Positions 60,981-64,000 of a stretch of DNA of 64,000 bases are shown one piece after another. The stretch is taken from assembly GCF_002778315.1 (NCBI RefSeq), contig NZ_NESA01000013.1, positions 26,378 to 90,377 on the forward strand, read 5' to 3'. Each line of letters opens with the position of its first letter. The first letter of the stretch is position 1. The notes under the pieces were generated by a model. The model worked only from the letters and a program-made list of their open reading frames with translations. It made no database searches and was not told the origin of the DNA. A program made the translations under genes and the position numbers. This DNA comes from Limnohabitans sp. JirII-31. Its GTDB lineage: Bacteria > Pseudomonadota > Gammaproteobacteria > Burkholderiales > Burkholderiaceae_C.

Positions 60981-61856
60981 ATGAAGCGCAGCTTGGAGTT
61001 TTGGTTGCTCGCATGTTTCTTCGCTGCGTTTGTGTTGTTTTTGTACGGTCCGATGTTGACCATTGTGGTGTTGAGTTTTCAAGGCCCTGAAGGCGGCTTG
61101 ACCTTTCCTTTGCGTGGCACGTCCACTTATTGGTTTGCCAAACTGCAAGAAGGCTTAGGGGTTGTGGACATTGGGGCCGCCCTAAAACGGTCCTTGGGAC
61201 TGGGCACGGCGGTGATGGTGTTGACGGTGGTGTTCTCGCTGTTGGCGGGCTTGGCCTTTCGCAAAAAACTGCCATTCGCCAACACCTTGTTTTATGTGGT
61301 GGTGGCGAGTTTGATCATGCCGTCCATCATCGTGTCCTTGGGCATTGGTTTGGAATTTCGATTGATCGATGGCGTCATCAAAGGAGGTCTTGACATGCTG
61401 GGCATGCAAGAGGTGTTGGAGGGCTATGGCAGTGCTTTGGGCTTGTCCACCTCTGCCTTGGGCGCACACCTGACCTGGACGCTGCCCTTTGGCCTGCTCA
61501 TCATGTTTGCGGTTTTCAACCGTTTCAACCCGGCGTATGAAGAAGCCGCGCGCGACTTGGGTGCCAGCCCCTGGCAAGGCTTTCGTCATGTGGTGCTGCC
61601 CATGATTGCTTCTTCTGTGGTGGGAATTGCCATGTTTGGCTTCACCTTGAGTTGGGACGAAATCGCCCGTACCTCACAAGCCATTGGCGACGTCAACACA
61701 CTCCCCTTGGAGTTGCAAGGCCTCACCACCACCGTCACCACCCCAGCCATTTATGCCTTGGCCACGGTGACCACCTTGGTGTCGTTGGTGGTGATGACCG
61801 TCACCCTGTGTTTGGTGGCGTGGTTTGACCAACGCGCCAAGCGTTCGCGCGCATGA
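60981..61856 (+). CDS. ABC transporter permease, PotC type
   Basis: A 291-residue permease with about six hydrophobic helices. EEAARDLGASPWQGFRHVVL near residue 193 is the EAA coupling motif. It starts 1 bp after the previous permease stop and is followed after 3 bp by the racemase-like gene, so all five genes (57623-62585) are one operon. No unusual features. Confidence 0.92.
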   Translation: MKRSLEFWLLACFFAAFVLFLYGPMLTIVVLSFQGPEGGLTFPLRGTSTYWFAKLQEGLGVVDIGAALKRSLGLGTAVMVLTVVFSLLAGLAFRKKLPFANTLFYVVVASLIMPSIIVSLGIGLEFRLIDGVIKGGLDMLGMQEVLEGYGSALGLSTSALGAHLTWTLPFGLLIMFAVFNRFNPAYEEAARDLGASPWQGFRHVVLPMIASSVVGIAMFGFTLSWDEIARTSQAIGDVNTLPLELQGLTTTVTTPAIYALATVTTLVSLVVMTVTLCLVAWFDQRAKRSRA

Positions 61857-61859
61857 CCC

Positions 61860-62585
61860 ATGCGTGAGTTGCTGGTCATCAACCCCAACACCACGCCATC
61901 GGTGACGCGTTTGTTGGCGCAACATGCGCAGGCGGTGGCGGGCGCAGATGTGCGCGTGACCACCCTGCAAGCGCGTTTTGGTGCGCCCTATATTTCCGAT
62001 GAAACCAGCTATGCCGTGGCAGGCCACGCCACGCTCGATGCCTACCTGCAACACACCCGCAACCACCACGCAGCACCGAGCGCGGTATTGATTGGCTGCT
62101 TTGGTGACCCGGCCTTGTGTGCCTTGCAAGAAATTAGCGACGCGCCGGTGACGGGGCTTGCTGCGGCTTCATTCTTGGAGGCTGCTTTGCAAGGGCCTTT
62201 TGCCATCGTCACCGGTGGTGAGCGCTGGCCCGCCATGTTGACGCGTCTCGCGCACGCTTTGGGTTATGCCGATACCTTGGCAGGGACCTACACCGTGCAA
62301 GCCACGGGTGCGCAACTGGCAGCTGATCCGGTGGCTGCACAAGTTGTCTTGCGTGACGCTTGTTTGGCAGCCCTTGAAAAATTTCAAGTCAACAGTTTGA
62401 TCTTGGGCGGTGCAGGTTTGGCGGGCATGGCGGCTGAGTTGCAACACGCCCTGCCTGTGCCCATCATCGACAGTGTGCAAGCCGGTGTGCGGCAAGCTGT
62501 GCGCGCCATGTCGCGCGTGGCAGGTGTGGCACGTCACAAGCCAGATGTGTCTTGGTTCAAGACCGACAGCGTCATCCCTGATTAG
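61860..62585 (+). CDS. Asp/Glu/hydantoin racemase-family protein lacking the second catalytic cysteine
   Basis: A 241-residue protein of the Asp/Glu/hydantoin racemase superfamily. MRELLVINPNTTPSVTR and LIGCFGDPAL (C80) match hydantoin and allantoin racemases, which use two cysteines. The second site, normally LGCAG, reads LGGAG (G184), so a two-base racemisation mechanism is not possible. Single-cysteine relatives include decarboxylases and other lyases. It is the last gene of the polyamine-type ABC operon, so it probably acts on the imported compound. An allantoin or hydantoin link would fit the purine theme but is not supported by an intact active site. Confidence 0.85.
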   Translation: MRELLVINPNTTPSVTRLLAQHAQAVAGADVRVTTLQARFGAPYISDETSYAVAGHATLDAYLQHTRNHHAAPSAVLIGCFGDPALCALQEISDAPVTGLAAASFLEAALQGPFAIVTGGERWPAMLTRLAHALGYADTLAGTYTVQATGAQLAADPVAAQVVLRDACLAALEKFQVNSLILGGAGLAGMAAELQHALPVPIIDSVQAGVRQAVRAMSRVAGVARHKPDVSWFKTDSVIPD

Positions 62586-62747
62586 TGCGCACCTTGCTTT
62601 AAACAAGTGCACTCGCACATTTTTGATGCTCAGTTTTATTGATTTTTAGCCATTCACTGGGCTTTTGGTTTGGCATATTTTGTGCACAACATCTTTGGGC
62701 TTTCAAAGCCGCGGTGTCAGTCTTTTTCAAACCAAAAAAGGGAAATC

Positions 62748-63788
62748 ATGCAATTCACTTTCAAACTCGGCGCCATTGCTTTGGCTGCTTCTTTGTCTTC
62801 GGCGGCCATGGCCGATATGAAAATCACCGGCGTGATTGATGGTGGCTACGTCACCACCAACAAAACCGGTACCTCAGCGAACAAAACCATTTCAGGCGCT
62901 GCCAGCAGCATCTTGGGTGTCTCGAATGTGGGCATCTCGGGTGACAAAGATTTTGGTGATGGTGCCACTGGATTTTTCAATTTCCAAGCGGGCTTCAACC
63001 CCACCGATGGCAAGATGTCTGACACCTCGACCTTGTTCTCTCGCAACGCCTATGTGGGCCTGAAGGGTGCGGCTGGCAGCGTGTCGTTGGGTCGTCAATG
63101 GAACTTGAACGACGACTGGTTGGTCGGCTCTGTGTTCAAAGGCGGTTACAACGCCGGTGCGGTGTTCAAGTTCTCGGAGTTTGATGCGATCAGCGATATT
63201 TACTCTAAGTCCATCAAGTACGTCACACCCACCATGGGCGCTTTCCAAGGTGCGGCCATGTATGCATCGAACCTGAACTCTGACAGCACGGGCTCTTTGA
63301 GCAACTTCGGTTTGAAGTATGCCGACGGTCCCATCTATGCAGCGGCCACCGTGTTCAACGAAAAGAGCACCACCGACACCACCTACAAGTTGACCACCAT
63401 GGGGGCCAGCTACACCATGGGTGCCTACAAGCCGCGCATTGGTTATGCATCGAGCGACATTGCCGCAGGCACCTTTGTGTCTGTGGGTACCTTCGCTGCT
63501 GCGACCAAAGCCAACGTCACCAACCTCGGCATCGACTACGCCGTGAACCCCAAGTTGACCGTGTCTTTGGATTCGCTCAAGCGTAAGAACACCACCTTGT
63601 CCAACGACTCCACGGTGACGCGTCTGTTGGCCATTTATGCATGGCGTCCTGATGTGGCCTTTGTGGGCAACGTGGCGCGCATCACAAACTCCAGCACCGC
63701 CAGTCAGTCGCTGTCTAGCGAGTCATCGGGTTGGGTGGCAGGCCAATCGCAACAGTCTGTGGCCATGGGTGTGCGCGTGACTTTCTAA
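62748..63788 (+). CDS. Gram-negative general porin (Burkholderiales type)
   Basis: A 346-residue outer-membrane porin. The signal peptide ends at AAMA (residue 22), and the mature start DMKITGVIDGGYVTT is the common opening of porin family 4. NAYVGLKGAAGSVSLGRQ near residue 108 is the family's loop-3 region and the protein ends with the aromatic VRVTF. It forms a trimeric general diffusion channel. ATG 62748 has AAAGGGAAA six bases upstream; the frame is open to 62670 without a signal sequence. A terminator follows. Confidence 0.93.
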   Translation: MQFTFKLGAIALAASLSSAAMADMKITGVIDGGYVTTNKTGTSANKTISGAASSILGVSNVGISGDKDFGDGATGFFNFQAGFNPTDGKMSDTSTLFSRNAYVGLKGAAGSVSLGRQWNLNDDWLVGSVFKGGYNAGAVFKFSEFDAISDIYSKSIKYVTPTMGAFQGAAMYASNLNSDSTGSLSNFGLKYADGPIYAAATVFNEKSTTDTTYKLTTMGASYTMGAYKPRIGYASSDIAAGTFVSVGTFAAATKANVTNLGIDYAVNPKLTVSLDSLKRKNTTLSNDSTVTRLLAIYAWRPDVAFVGNVARITNSSTASQSLSSESSGWVAGQSQQSVAMGVRVTF

Positions 63789-63819
63789 GCCGCGTTGTTT
63801 TTTCTCCAAGGTTTTTAAC

Positions 63820-63854
63820 GCGTCTATCCACGTCTAGCGGGTAGACGCTTTTTT
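63820..63854 (+). terminator. Rho-independent terminator after the porin gene
   Basis: GCGTCTATCC (63820-63829) pairs with GGGTAGACGC (63839-63848), with one G-T pair and a 9-nt loop, followed by TTTTTTG. It ends the porin transcript; the urtA start is 21 bp further on. Confidence 0.85.
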
Positions 63855-63874
63855 GTTTGAAAAGGAAATTGATC

Positions 63875-64000
63875 ATGATGAATCGTCGAGGAAACCTCAA
63901 GGCCCTGGCCGCAGCCGCAGCGCTGTCGGTGGGATCGTTTGCCGTTGTGCCGCAAGCCTTTGCCGCAGACACCATCAAGGTGGGCGTGCTGCACAGCCTG
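63875..64000 (+). CDS. urtA: Urea ABC transporter substrate-binding protein, 3' truncated by window edge
   Basis: Only 42 codons are visible. A leader MMNRRGNLKALAAAA, with a signal peptide ending at AFAA, is followed by DTIKVGVLHSL, the characteristic opening of the mature UrtA receptor of the urea transporter (family 5, branched-chain-amino-acid type). AAAAGGA at about 63860 is the ribosome-binding site; ATG 63878 is a second possible start. It begins 21 bp after the porin terminator, so its promoter must lie in or near that terminator. Urea uptake would match the purine/ureide breakdown genes in this window. Length and later motifs cannot be checked. Confidence 0.85.
   Translation, partial: MMNRRGNLKALAAAAALSVGSFAVVPQAFAADTIKVGVLHSL

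Noticed and set aside
1..64000. CRISPR arrays, insertion sequences, tRNA or rRNA genes
   Set aside because: No spaced direct-repeat series, transposase motif with terminal repeats, or tRNA-like T-loop/anticodon pattern was noticed on either strand; short or diverged examples could have been missed by eye.

Overview
The window looks like chromosome of a GC-rich betaproteobacterium of the order Burkholderiales, most likely a freshwater Comamonadaceae (Limnohabitans/Rhodoferax-like). The signs are several orphan Bug-type periplasmic receptors, a Burkholderiales-type general porin, tandem glycine riboswitch architecture, PuuD-type urate oxidation and many short catabolic operons with their own LysR or GntR regulators. 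This placement is inferred from gene content; no 16S rRNA is present, and I see no tRNA or rRNA gene, CRISPR array or insertion sequence.

Layout. 1-6647: end of a xanthine dehydrogenase operon (xdhB fragment, xdhC), then a LysR-divided operon with an Ldh2-family dehydrogenase, a Bug receptor, a metallo-hydrolase and a solute-binding-like protein. 6850-8064: membrane urate oxidase PuuD with a cytochrome c domain. 8121-11361: a vapBC toxin-antitoxin pair running directly into the molybdate transporter modABC. 11354-14555: LysR, Bug receptor and M20 amidohydrolase. 14587-17263: tandem glycine riboswitch, DadA-like oxidase and a Gfo/Idh/MocA oxidoreductase. 17413-21388: an NYN-domain gene of different base composition, lrgAB, a photolyase/cryptochrome and a histidine phosphatase. 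21621-26308: TonB-dependent receptor, YfiR and a hybrid histidine kinase, a probable envelope-to-cytoplasm signalling set. 26372-27006: dinJ-yafQ with a palindromic operator. 27020-30589: 8-oxoguanine deaminase, a tartrate/malate-type dehydrogenase and a Bug receptor. 30630-38816: a defence-like island made of a Fic-family protein with an ordered 12-bp operator array and a four-gene SMC/MukBEF-like operon with a toprim nuclease, which I read as a Wadjet (JetABCD) system in the order C-B-A-D. 39135-43276: a GntR-led five-gene catabolic operon. 43402-45745: glycerate kinase, thioesterase and higBA. 45761-57401: guanine deaminase and a complete xdhAB, divergent from a nucleoside-type ABC transporter with a BMP-family receptor, then a Tsx-like porin and upp. 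57623-62585: a polyamine-type ABC transporter with an Asp/Glu-racemase-like enzyme. 62748-64000: a porin and the start of a urea-transporter receptor gene, urtA.

How it works together. A purine-use theme runs through the window: nucleoside entry (Tsx-like channel, BMP/ABC importer), uracil salvage (Upp), guanine and 8-oxoguanine deamination, xanthine dehydrogenase (two copies of its large subunit, one visible xdhC), urate oxidation (PuuD), molybdate supply for the dehydrogenases (ModABC) and probably urea uptake (UrtA). The most interesting material is the SMC/toprim island with its homopolymer tract and Fic operator array, the TonB-YfiR-kinase set, the glycine riboswitch in front of an amino-acid oxidase, and a tandem duplication of the xdhA ribosome-binding site and start codon.
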